From the NCBI RefSeq assembly GCF_000209165.1, contig NC_009068.1:2666001-2730000 (forward strand): a stretch of 64,000 nucleotides of DNA, in the 5' to 3' direction. The notes under the pieces are model-generated. The model had not been told where the DNA came from and ran no database searches. It was given only the letters and a program-made list of their open reading frames with translations. The position numbers and the translations under genes were made by a program. Below are positions 30,920 to 39,568 of this stretch, piece by piece (the stretch's first letter is position 1; each line of letters opens with the position of its first letter). This stretch comes from Scheffersomyces stipitis CBS 6054. Lineage: Eukaryota > Ascomycota > Pichiomycetes > Serinales > Debaryomycetaceae.

Positions 30920-32443
30920 ATGGCCGACGAGAAGTACCAGTCGAATTACCCCAATTCGCATTACCTCTCCAACCTCAACAATCCACATGGTACCAATCAG
31001 ACTGTGCAATTGGACAGATTGCCGACTTTGGGAGAAATCCTCGCCAACAAGACCAAGTCGCCAGTAGACATCTCGACGTTCTACCAGTTCATGAGAGATG
31101 TTGAAAACAAGCTGGACTATCTTGACTTCTGGTTTGAGATGATCAACCATTTGAGTTTGTGTAGACACTATGTCAAGGGTTTGAGAGACTCTATTATGCG
31201 TCAATCAACTTACACTGAGAAGAGGGCCTCTCAACCTTTACGAAGTGATACGGGCCAGTTGCGCGATGCAGCACCTTTGCGTGATTCTCTACCTGCGCTG
31301 GAGTCGAAACACAAGTCATTGAGCTCGTCTATCTTGTTGGACTTGATTGCTAGTGACAACTTCTTAGAAGACAACGATTCTCACAGATTGTCTCAGTTCT
31401 TGAGAGGAGACATTAATATGGACAACTTGGACCCAAAGTTAAGAGACCTTATTCAACATTATAATGACGAGACAAACCCCGATGAAACCAACGTCAGCAG
31501 GACGACGCCTAATCTCTCGAAGAAGTATTCAGCAGATATGATTACGCAATCACCCAATCCGCCATTTGCGGAAAAACGTCTTTCTTCCACATCTCACTTG
31601 TTGCGGGACTTAGACGACGATGGAAATGGTTCTTTTGTCGCTAACCAATTGGAATTGGGACAAGCAGACAGAGCTGTGAGTCCAAACAAGTACGTTTCTT
31701 TGCAACGTTCTCCATCCAACCCTTTTATGAATACTCCACCTCAACCTGCTCAGACTGAAGACCCAAAGAGAAACTCAGTTGTGAGTCCATCTTTGTTGGA
31801 GAGATTAATCAAGGAGTCTCCCGGTTCGACGAACCCAAATTCGTTCATCACCAGAGATAGATTGCGTGAATCGTCGCACAACCTTTTGTTGAAGTACTTT
31901 GTGGAAGATTCCGAAAAGAACTTGAACTTACCTTCTAGTTTGAACTCTCAGATCATCAAGGCCATTGAAGTCGAAGGTAGAGATGACCCTGATGTGTTTA
32001 TCAATGTCAAGAACTATGTTTTCAACAGAATCGAAAACGAGCACTTGCCAAGGTTCTTGAACTTTGTTGCTATCCGAAACATTAATCACTCTAACTTCAT
32101 CAGAATCATATTGGGATTCTTCTTTTTGTTTGGAGGTTTCTGGATCAGTTACATCTTCGTCTTTTTGAACTACAGAAAGTCAATCCGGCCAATTATCGTT
32201 GCACCATACCTTTTAGCATTTTACTTTCTTATCTCGTCGATTTACTTGATTGACCCAGTACTCGCATGGTTTGGTTATTCTGAATCGTTCTCCAGAGCAA
32301 GTGGACTGCCATTGATCAAGATAAGAGAAAACTTCATCTACAAGCTTGTTTTCAAGAGAAGTTTATGGGTATTGTTCCTTATCTTGTTGTGCACGGCTAT
32401 TTTGACAGTAGTTTTCAGTTTGGTGCCAGGTGTTCGTTTGTAG
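30920..32443 (+). CDS. RAX1: Bud-site selection protein Rax1
   Basis: 507-residue membrane protein that marks cell poles for bipolar budding together with Rax2. The N-terminal half has an RGS-like domain (LPTLGEILANKTKSPVDIS and FYQFMRDVENKLDYLDFWFE, about residues 33-76, continuing past 310 with a second block LRESSHNLLLKYFVEDSEKN). Between them is a Ser/Asn-rich insert (about 90-300). The C-terminus has three predicted membrane helices (about 393-416, 428-450 and 477-500) and ends two residues after PGV, so the tail is very short. This layout, split RGS plus three C-terminal helices, is that of yeast Rax1. The first ATG of the frame is used; it is about 20 codons before the RGS-like part begins. 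Confidence 0.88.
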   Translation: MADEKYQSNYPNSHYLSNLNNPHGTNQTVQLDRLPTLGEILANKTKSPVDISTFYQFMRDVENKLDYLDFWFEMINHLSLCRHYVKGLRDSIMRQSTYTEKRASQPLRSDTGQLRDAAPLRDSLPALESKHKSLSSSILLDLIASDNFLEDNDSHRLSQFLRGDINMDNLDPKLRDLIQHYNDETNPDETNVSRTTPNLSKKYSADMITQSPNPPFAEKRLSSTSHLLRDLDDDGNGSFVANQLELGQADRAVSPNKYVSLQRSPSNPFMNTPPQPAQTEDPKRNSVVSPSLLERLIKESPGSTNPNSFITRDRLRESSHNLLLKYFVEDSEKNLNLPSSLNSQIIKAIEVEGRDDPDVFINVKNYVFNRIENEHLPRFLNFVAIRNINHSNFIRIILGFFFLFGGFWISYIFVFLNYRKSIRPIIVAPYLLAFYFLISSIYLIDPVLAWFGYSESFSRASGLPLIKIRENFIYKLVFKRSLWVLFLILLCTAILTVVFSLVPGVRL

Positions 32444-32946
32444 AGTAGTTAATGCATAGCTTCAGTTCTCTCTAATACATGTTTTATTAATTTGAAATGA
32501 TATTTCTGTTGTGGTCTTTCACTGCAGAATCCTGCTCGAAAACTTCCAGCTGAACCATATACTTACGGCTTACATCAGAACAAACTCTATTATACATAAA
32601 GTTCCTTTAAACTTCCAGAGTCATCTTATTTAGTTTCACTCATTTAAGTTAGAACGGACTCAAAAACCATGAAAATCATGTCAACTTCTCAATATCGCCT
32701 ACTTCGACTTAATCACTACACATCTACACTCGTCTACTTATACAGATGTCATTTACATATAACCATATATAATAAACAGGAAATGGGTGGAAAATAAAGC
32801 ACAGGAAGAGAATAATCAAGCACCAACAGCCAAATCAGAACAATAGAAACTATTAGAATAATATGTGTATATTAAAAATATAATGAACGTTTCTCAAAAT
32901 GATCAACAGTGGCTTCTTGATTGATGGATTTCGATCATTCATACGC
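32444..32946. other. Convergent RAX1-RPL19 intergenic region
   Basis: 503 bp of AT-rich sequence between two convergent stop codons; it should hold both 3' ends. No other feature is seen. Confidence 0.6.
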
Positions 32947-33971
32947 TTAGTTAGATTCAGCCAAGAAAGCTTCTCTCTTTTCAGCGACTCTTTGTTGTCT
33001 TCTTTCACGAGCAGCTCTGTTTCTAGCTCTTCTAGCTTCAGCTTCGTCCTTAAGAGCCTTTTCACGCAAGGCTTCGGCCTTGGCTTGGATGATGTGTTCA
33101 ACCAAAGATCTCTTGTGCTTGAAAGTGTTACCCTTGGCAGACTTGTATAAGTTGTGGTATAAGTGCTTGTCGATCTTACCAGCATCTCTGTACTTGGCCA
33201 ACAATCTTCTCAAAACTCTCAATCTTCTCATCCACAAAACTTGGGATGGCATACGAGCGTCCTTGGTACCCTTTCTCTTACCGTAACCCATGTGTCTACC
33301 GGCTCTCTTAGATTCTAACAAAGCTCTAGCTCTGGATCTGGAGTGGACAGTAACTGGCTTCTTGACGATGGTACCATTTCTGTATAACTTTCTGATGGCT
33401 TGACGGGAGTTGGCGTTAGCGATCTCGGTGGTTTCGTTAGGGTCCAACCAGATCTTTCTCTTACCAACACCAACAACACTGGCAGCAAGTCTCTTTTGAG
33501 TTCTAAGGTTAGCCCTATAATATGTTAGTATGAGTTATTGATAATAATGGTACATGATTGAGACATAAAACGACTCCTTGGCATCTAATACATTCACTCT
33601 TGACTACGATGATATCCACTGATCAGAATTTGAAATTTTGTCTTGTGCTCATTGAACTGAAGACTTTATGAGATTTTTCTGAAAGATTTTACGTCCATGA
33701 AGATCAGCAAAATCTTCCGCAAATTCTTCTAGTTTTCGTATCTGTTTACGGGATAGACATTCTGATGAGATTGGTGAGCATATAGGGGAAGGTTTACTGT
33801 AGAGTTCTCAGACTATGGAACCCCTGGTTTTGCCCCTTATTCTGACTCATCGGACATCGCTCCGATTCAACGAATTACGAGTCCAATTCTTTGACTTCTG
33901 GTATTCTTCGTGTTCTGATACTGTTGTACGTCATTCTATGTCTCGCTTTCAATGCTAGTCTTCACTTACAT
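32947..33971 (-). CDS. RPL19: 60S ribosomal protein L19 (eL19), spliced
   Basis: 189-residue large-subunit protein that bridges the two subunits. Exon 1 contributes only two coding bases (AT, 33971-33970); exon 2 (33514-32947) supplies the G and all other codons. The intron has GTAAGT at 33969, branch point TACTAAC at 33530-33524 and TAG ending at 33515. Joining gives [20 protein letters not shown] and then KIWLDPNE..., as in all eL19 proteins, followed by [17 protein letters not shown] and a long basic C-terminal helix. The length equals that of S. cerevisiae Rpl19, whose genes also split the start codon. An annotation starting at the internal ATG (33447) would lose 23 residues. It is divergent from the YBL028C homologue. 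Confidence 0.96.
33515..33969 (-). other. RPL19 intron (455 nt) splitting the start codon
   Basis: The 5' site GTAAGT starts after the second base of ATG; the branch point is a perfect TACTAAC nine bases before the end of the intron. Possible C/D boxes inside could not be paired into a snoRNA. Confidence 0.9.
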
Positions 33972-34086
33972 TTTGATTACTGAGTAGTTTGCTATCACTA
34001 AGTAAAAAGAGGAAGAGAAAACTTTTATTAACTAAATGGTGATGAAATTTTTTTAGGGGAAAATTTTTCGTGAGAAAGGTGCGACA

Positions 34087-34141
34087 GTCACGTGCCACAC
34101 ATATTTAAGCTCCTTAACTATGGACCAGTCCCCTGTCTCAC
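34087..34141. promoter_or_regulatory. Ribosomal-gene promoter module upstream of RPL19
   Basis: GTCACGTG followed by CCTTAACTATGG and, 7 bp further, CCCTGTCTCAC. The last two are exact repeats of sequences upstream of RPS15. CACGTG fits Cbf1, a known regulator of ribosomal protein genes in Candida; the other two are unassigned. Confidence 0.5.
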
Positions 34142-34331
34142 TACTGAAGTTGAGAACTGTGCGAGTAGGTGAAATTGTAAGTTTCACATACTGCAGATAC
34201 GCTCATATCATGTGACCTTTCATTTTGAGAACTGATGTAAATAGAGAGACTGCACTAAAGAACTTGTAAAAACGAACATAATATGAAGTCAGCTGACCTT
34301 GAGATTGCTAGGGTCGAGCCCTCACCACTCG

Positions 34332-34361
34332 CACGTGATGAGATGAGATGCCTGAAAAATT
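34332..34361 (+). promoter_or_regulatory. CACGTG, double PAC and RRPE upstream of YBL028C homologue
   Basis: CACGTG (34332-34337) runs directly into two overlapping GATGAG cores (34337-34347), followed by TGAAAAATT (34353-34361), all 80-110 bp before the start codon. PAC plus RRPE close to the ATG is the classic arrangement of ribosome-assembly genes. Confidence 0.6.
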
Positions 34362-34443
34362 ATGGTTGGTCTTCTAGTATATCTGATTTAGCATTCTTCG
34401 GTACTCTCACCTTATCGATAAATAACGTACATACACAGCAGCT

Positions 34444-34758
34444 ATGGGAAAGTCATTGAGATCTAAGTCCAAGTTGAGAGCCAAGTCTATCAAGAGAAAG
34501 GGCGTGTTCTCCAACTTTGTTGATGAAAGAAATAAGAGATTAGCTGACAAGATGGCTGATGCCACCAAGAAGCAAGAGGAAGCCAAAAAGGCTGCTGCTG
34601 CCGAAGAAGGTACCGAACCAAAGGAAGACACTATGGACGTCGAAGAAAAGGACTCTAAGAAGGTTAGCACTTCCGGATGGAGAGACTCCAGAAAGCAGAT
34701 ATACAAGAAGAAGCAGATCAAGAACAAGAAGGGTGGAAACAAGACTCTTAAGTTCTAG
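34444..34758 (+). CDS. Nucleolar ribosome-assembly protein, YBL028C/Llp family
   Basis: 104-residue, very basic protein. It matches the small DUF2423 family (S. cerevisiae YBL028C; animal LLP homologues), associated with pre-60S particles in the nucleolus. The conserved start MGKSLRSKSKLRAKSIKRKG, the phrase GVFSNFVDER and the C-terminal STSGWRDSRKQ are all family signatures; a Lys-rich tail follows (KKKQIKNKKGG). A short acidic patch (TMDVEEKD) sits in the middle. It is divergent from RPL19, as YBL028C is from RPL19B in S. cerevisiae. PAC and RRPE sites upstream agree with a ribosome-assembly role. Confidence 0.9.
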   Translation: MGKSLRSKSKLRAKSIKRKGVFSNFVDERNKRLADKMADATKKQEEAKKAAAAEEGTEPKEDTMDVEEKDSKKVSTSGWRDSRKQIYKKKQIKNKKGGNKTLKF

Positions 34759-35072
34759 ATAGCCGGAAGTGATCGAGAAATTGATTTACCAGTTGATCTA
34801 GAGGCTGGTATACCAACTGACATCCTAACTATTTTCGTCTCTTCCAGGCTATAACGTCATCATTTTTGCATCCGCATTGCCATGAACACATTTTGCATCC
34901 ACCAAACCAATGTACATTAGTTTAACTTTCATTCATTTTTAAATCACAGCATTTTTACAAGATTTATTTAGTTCTCATAAACTGATTTTATATTCTGATT
35001 AATAACATTAATATTGATGATCTATCAACTGTTAACCGATGATTAACGTCGTTGCCGTATAATCTATATACG
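34759..35072. other. Convergent intergenic region before ADE2
   Basis: 314 bp of AT-rich sequence between two convergent stop codons. No gene or RNA is seen. Confidence 0.6.
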
Positions 35073-36776
35073 TTACTTCTTCAACTTATCGGTCAAGTAC
35101 TTTTCGTAGCCAATGTCCTCCAAGACTTCAGCTTTGCCTAAGACTTCTTCTTCCATGTTAGTCATGTATTGGTTCATTTCGTTCAACCATCTGGGGTCAT
35201 AGGCACCCAAGATTCTAATTGCCAACAACGCAGCGTTGGTACTGTTGTTGATAGCAACAGTGGCAACCGGAATACCTCTAGGCATCTGCACAATGGAGTG
35301 TAACGAATCAACACCGTCCAATGTGGAACCCTTCACAGGAACACCGATAACGGGCAATGGTGTCATGGCAGCAACCATACCCGGCAAGTGGGCAGCACCA
35401 CCGGCACCAGCAATGACGACCTTCAAACCTCTCTTGGGGGCGTCGATGGCATATTGCGACATTCTGTGTGGGGTTCTGTGTGCACTGACAATAGTCAACT
35501 CGAATGGAACACCGAACGTCTTCAAGATATTAGCACCAACAGACATGACAGGCAAATCGGAATCAGAGCCCATTATTATACCTACCAATGGCTTTTCTTT
35601 TGGAATCAAACTAGCTGGTATTTCAGTTGATTCACCTAAAATGTATGACAATCTGTTTTCGCAGTCTTCCATTGAGGAGGAGACGATGTTGATGTGTCCC
35701 ATTTTTCTGTCTGGTCTAGTAGCCTTGCCATACAAGTAGACAGTGCCATGTGGGATTTCCAAAGCTCTACGGCAGATTTCCAACTCCTTATTGGCCACTT
35801 CCTTGTCACCTAAGACGTTCAACATGATAGCATTGGTTGAAGTAGTAGAGAATTCGGTAAATCCTTTTGGCATTGGCAAACCAGCAACAGCTCTGACATG
35901 GGCTTCAAATTGGGAAGTTACGCAAGCATCTATAGTGTAGTGGCCGGAATTGTGAGGTCTTGGTGCAATTTCGTTAATCAACAATTCATTATTAGGCAAC
36001 AAGAACATTTCCACACCGAAAATACCACAGCCTGGGAAAGACTTCACGGCATTGTTGGCCAAAATGGACGCTTTCTTCGCCAAAGTATCTGGAATTCTTG
36101 CTGGAGCATACACTAAATGACAGATGTTGTCCTGGTGGACGGTTTCCACAGTGGGGTAGGCGAAGACCTCACCTTCCAAGGATCTGACAACCATCACAGC
36201 CAACTCCTTGACAAAAGGACACCACTTCTCTGCATAAAGAGGTCTGTCTTTCAAGAATTCAAGAGCATCCTTGATGTATTCAGCACTCTTAACTACAAAG
36301 TTGCCTCTACCATCATAAGCCAAGGTTCTGGACTTCAACATGAATGGATAGTCAAAAGCTTCACCGATCTTCAACAAGGCTTCCTCAGTGTTTTCCAACA
36401 CTGGAAGCGATTCAGTGACGGCTACTTCGTGTGAGATCAAGTGCTCCTTCTGCAAATACTTGTCCTGGATCAACTTGATGGTTTCTGGTAATGGATAGAT
36501 CAGAACATGGGGGAACTTTTGTTGGACTCTTTTCAAGGCATCAACATCAATGTGTTCGATTTCAATAGTTAAGACATCAGACTTTTCAGCCAACTTGACA
36601 ATAGACTCATAGTGTGTGAAAGAGCCATCAACATGGTCACTCACTGCGTTGATCTGTTTCGCAGGAGAGTTGGGGGCATCCAAGATAACTGTGTTAATGT
36701 TAAGACGGTTGGCAGCTTCTACCACCATACGGCCCAATTGACCACCTCCCAAGATTCCAATAGTTTTCTTGTCCAT
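35073..36776 (-). CDS. ADE2: Phosphoribosylaminoimidazole carboxylase
   Basis: 567-residue cytosolic enzyme of purine synthesis that carboxylates AIR to CAIR; loss gives red colonies in many yeasts. It is the usual fungal fusion of two bacterial-type domains. The PurK-like ATP-grasp part spans about residues 1-375: [11 protein letters not shown] near the start, [16 protein letters not shown] near 147, and the metal- and ATP-binding [14 protein letters not shown] near 268. The PurE-like part spans about 393-560: [13 protein letters not shown] and SAHRTPHRM carry the Ser and His of the mutase centre, and [14 protein letters not shown] follows. Both domains look intact. In S. cerevisiae it neighbours AFI1, present about 15 kb to the left here. 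Confidence 0.97.
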   Translation of the reverse strand: MDKKTIGILGGGQLGRMVVEAANRLNINTVILDAPNSPAKQINAVSDHVDGSFTHYESIVKLAEKSDVLTIEIEHIDVDALKRVQQKFPHVLIYPLPETIKLIQDKYLQKEHLISHEVAVTESLPVLENTEEALLKIGEAFDYPFMLKSRTLAYDGRGNFVVKSAEYIKDALEFLKDRPLYAEKWCPFVKELAVMVVRSLEGEVFAYPTVETVHQDNICHLVYAPARIPDTLAKKASILANNAVKSFPGCGIFGVEMFLLPNNELLINEIAPRPHNSGHYTIDACVTSQFEAHVRAVAGLPMPKGFTEFSTTSTNAIMLNVLGDKEVANKELEICRRALEIPHGTVYLYGKATRPDRKMGHINIVSSSMEDCENRLSYILGESTEIPASLIPKEKPLVGIIMGSDSDLPVMSVGANILKTFGVPFELTIVSAHRTPHRMSQYAIDAPKRGLKVVIAGAGGAAHLPGMVAAMTPLPVIGVPVKGSTLDGVDSLHSIVQMPRGIPVATVAINNSTNAALLAIRILGAYDPRWLNEMNQYMTNMEEEVLGKAEVLEDIGYEKYLTDKLKK

Positions 36777-37399
36777 GGCGCAACTATCGTGAACTATCTA
36801 TTCGATACTAGATGATAAAACAAAGATAAGTGAAAGTTTGAACGAATGTCAACCTGATTGTATGTAGTTTCAATTTCGATGTACTCCAGATTGCGATGAG
36901 ATGTATTATTAGATAGCTGGAAATTTCGTGGACGAAGTCAAAACGGGCGGTCTGAAAAGCGAGTATTGACTTCGCGCCATGGAATCAAAATGCAGGCACG
37001 ACAAAAAATCGACTCTCGTTTAATGTTTAAAAGTTGCAGCCACTGGAATGTACATTCATGCACTCCTATTCTGATTGGCGGCTACTAGCATGGATTAATT
37101 TTATTTCTTCTACATGTCGAGAAATACACGTCTAAAGTTTTTAAAGTCGTTAGCCGGGGATCCCAAGCGTCAAAATATACAGTAATCACGAAAAAATGCC
37201 ACCGGGACGCTACAAATACTGACTAAGAACGTGTTCTAGAAGAGGCGAACCTTGTGCATTGAAGCTTCTAAGAACAATATAAGACGGAAAGTAACCGGCT
37301 AAATAGGAGATAAATATAACATGATAAGTACAGATATAATTCAATAACAAACAAAAATACAAATAACCAATCCAATAACTCACCCAATTAAAACGTGTC
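36777..37399. other. ADE2 upstream region and TEC1 3' flank
   Basis: About 620 bp holding the ADE2 promoter. I looked for perfect TGACTC (Bas1/Gcn4) sites and found only near matches. No gene is seen. Confidence 0.5.
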
Positions 37400-39568
37400 T
37401 CATTGATAGAATCCTTGCTCAGGATAGGAAGATGTAAGCTGATATTCATGACCTTCCGTGTTGCCGTCTGGCAACACTCCGAGATCCAAATTCACACCTG
37501 GATGAGGCTGACCCTGTGTAGGATAATGCTGGACTCCTTGTGGAAGCGCACCAGCTTGTTGCAGTTGCGGATGTTGCTGAACAACTTGGTGTGTATAGAT
37601 ATTGGATTGTGGAACCATTGCTGATACCGGTGTATGGAAAGGGTACTGACCATAGTGCTGTTGCATTTGCTGCTGCGTAGGCACTTGAGTTTGCATTTGC
37701 TGCAACGAATGGAATTTTCTTTCCTGTGCCTTAGCCCAATTTGGGTCAAGTACAGAGCCTGGAGTCTGCAACATTGTTGCCTCACTTGATGGGTCGTGGC
37801 TGATAGGTGCACTAGCTAGGTTGTAGTTAACTTGATAGGGAACAGGTCGATTAGACAATGCTTGATTGGTCGAGTTTTGATATGGACTTGCCATGACACC
37901 GCCATTTGAATAATCGACTACTTGCGGCACAATGTTTTCATTAGATGAAACAATCTTAGAAGGTAAAATCAATTTACTTGTAGTAGTTACAGCATCCTTG
38001 AATTCGGCTACTTTGCCAAATTCCCAAAGTAATACCAACTTAATTTTCAGCACTGGGACAACATTTTGAGATTCAGTAGTCTCACCAGATTCAGATTCAG
38101 AGTCTGACTCGTAAACTATTTGTTTAATAGTCATTCCCTTGAAGGCAGAGTTGGCTTCATTTTCTTCTTTACCGATCAACTTAGTCAAGAAAAACTTCCA
38201 GAACTTTACCAAGAAAGCTCTGTTCTCATTGAATTTAAACCCTTCTTCAGTAAATTTAAGCACTTCCTTTCCAAAAGAATATATGCAAGTAAAAGTCGAG
38301 TAGAGCTTGGAAGATTCTTCCAAGTCGTCCCAACGAAGTAAAAAATTGGATCTGAATCCACCATCTATAGAATAATTACCCGCGAGGTTCGAGAAATGAA
38401 TTTTAACCATATTGTGTATGATTGGAATAGTATTACAATTTTGGAAATTGTCCAAACCAGGAAATCTATTAGTAATGTTTGCGTTTTCTTTAATGACAAG
38501 TTTCTTGACCTCCTGATTCAGGTCTTGCACTGTCAATATGTATGGGGTTGGACTAGCAGAAAACGTATCATCAATTGACATAAAGAAGCCTTGGAATGAT
38601 ATATGATGTGAAGTATTCTGAATTGTTTGTCTTCCAGACTTCCTTCTTGGCCTTTTGTTAATCCCCAGAGTAGACATCATGGATGGGTTCTTGCGCTTAA
38701 TACCAGACATGGAAACACTTTCGTTGAAGCCCAATGATTTGTTCAAGTTGATCTTGGAAAATATTTCTTCGAATTTCTTGTTGCACTCTTGTTGTTCTTC
38801 GTCCGTCTCAAAAACAGGACCTTCATTGATCAACTTAATAATGTGCAATTTCTGCCCCAAGTTCTTGATCACTTGGATATGACTGGAGACTTGTTTCCTG
38901 GTTCTGAATTTTCCAGTTTTGGTGAATATGTAATCTGAGATTAATTCGTTCCTGCCGCATGAGCGACCCGAAATTTTGATTTTATTCAAGCCATTCTTGG
39001 GGATGATGTTTAGCACCTCTTCGAAGGCCTGTTCAACATCCTCAGACCAGATATCATTGTCTTGGCTTCTGGAGGAACTAGTAGACAGACTTTGGCTGAC
39101 TTCTGTCATTGAAGGGTCACCTGTGATGTGATCGGGCTCGAAGTTGGAAAAGAGGTCAGATGATACAGCCTCAGATGTGGCGATATATTCACTCGCAGCA
39201 GAGGTGAGTTTTCTGTCGCTAGAAACTGAATCGTCCTCGAACTCTGTCAGGTGCTCTTCGAGCTTCTTCAGGTTCAAGGTGGTGGGTGAAAGCGTACCAA
39301 GGACTCTGCGTACGGGGGTTCTTTCTTCGTGCTTCACAAAGATAGAAGATTCGTCGGTGTGGAAGGAGTTGGAGAAGTTGGCCGAATGGGGCATCTCCCT
39401 CCTGACGGATTTGGATGATTCGTGGACCTGGTAGAGCTGCTTGCCGTTGTCGTCTATGGCGATATCGACTATCAAAGGTAGCTTCTTGCTGTGGTGGCTG
39501 TGCGCTTTGATTGGTGTAGGCGCAGGAGTCGGGGTATGGTGAGACATCATCATTGATGTCGGGGACAC
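37400..39568 (-). CDS. TEC1: TEA/ATTS transcription factor Tec1
   Basis: 722-residue regulator of filamentous growth. The TEA DNA-binding domain is at about residues 172-240: NDIWSEDVEQAFEEVLNIIP, then KIKISGRSCGRNELISDYI and RTRKQVSSHIQVIKNLGQK, with the conserved recognition helix intact. The N-terminus is rich in His, Pro and Ser. The C-terminus (about 590-722) is Gln/Pro/His-rich, probably an activation region of low complexity. It is considerably longer than S. cerevisiae Tec1 (486) and close to Candida Tec1. The ATG at 39568 is the first in the frame; Met6-8 are alternatives. It has an unusually long 5' gap of 3.8 kb, in line with control by many regulators. Confidence 0.92.
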   Translation of the reverse strand: MSPTSMMMSHHTPTPAPTPIKAHSHHSKKLPLIVDIAIDDNGKQLYQVHESSKSVRREMPHSANFSNSFHTDESSIFVKHEERTPVRRVLGTLSPTTLNLKKLEEHLTEFEDDSVSSDRKLTSAASEYIATSEAVSSDLFSNFEPDHITGDPSMTEVSQSLSTSSSRSQDNDIWSEDVEQAFEEVLNIIPKNGLNKIKISGRSCGRNELISDYIFTKTGKFRTRKQVSSHIQVIKNLGQKLHIIKLINEGPVFETDEEQQECNKKFEEIFSKINLNKSLGFNESVSMSGIKRKNPSMMSTLGINKRPRRKSGRQTIQNTSHHISFQGFFMSIDDTFSASPTPYILTVQDLNQEVKKLVIKENANITNRFPGLDNFQNCNTIPIIHNMVKIHFSNLAGNYSIDGGFRSNFLLRWDDLEESSKLYSTFTCIYSFGKEVLKFTEEGFKFNENRAFLVKFWKFFLTKLIGKEENEANSAFKGMTIKQIVYESDSESESGETTESQNVVPVLKIKLVLLWEFGKVAEFKDAVTTTSKLILPSKIVSSNENIVPQVVDYSNGGVMASPYQNSTNQALSNRPVPYQVNYNLASAPISHDPSSEATMLQTPGSVLDPNWAKAQERKFHSLQQMQTQVPTQQQMQQHYGQYPFHTPVSAMVPQSNIYTHQVVQQHPQLQQAGALPQGVQHYPTQGQPHPGVNLDLGVLPDGNTEGHEYQLTSSYPEQGFYQ

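Larger units (their letters stand above)
33972..34443. promoter_or_regulatory. Divergent RPL19-YBL028C promoter region
   Basis: Two growth-regulated genes share this 472-bp region. The RPL19 side carries an RRPE-like AAAATTTTTC (34060-34069), a Cbf1-type site GTCACGTG (34087-34094) and the shared module CCTTAACTATGG (34112-34123) plus CCCTGTCTCAC (34131-34141). The other side carries CACGTG, two overlapping PAC cores and an RRPE. Confidence 0.6.

Noticed and set aside
33740..33840. Possible C/D-box snoRNA inside the RPL19 intron
   Set aside because: A CTGATGA and a later CTGA exist, but on the strand opposite to the host gene, with a wrong first base in box C and no terminal stem.
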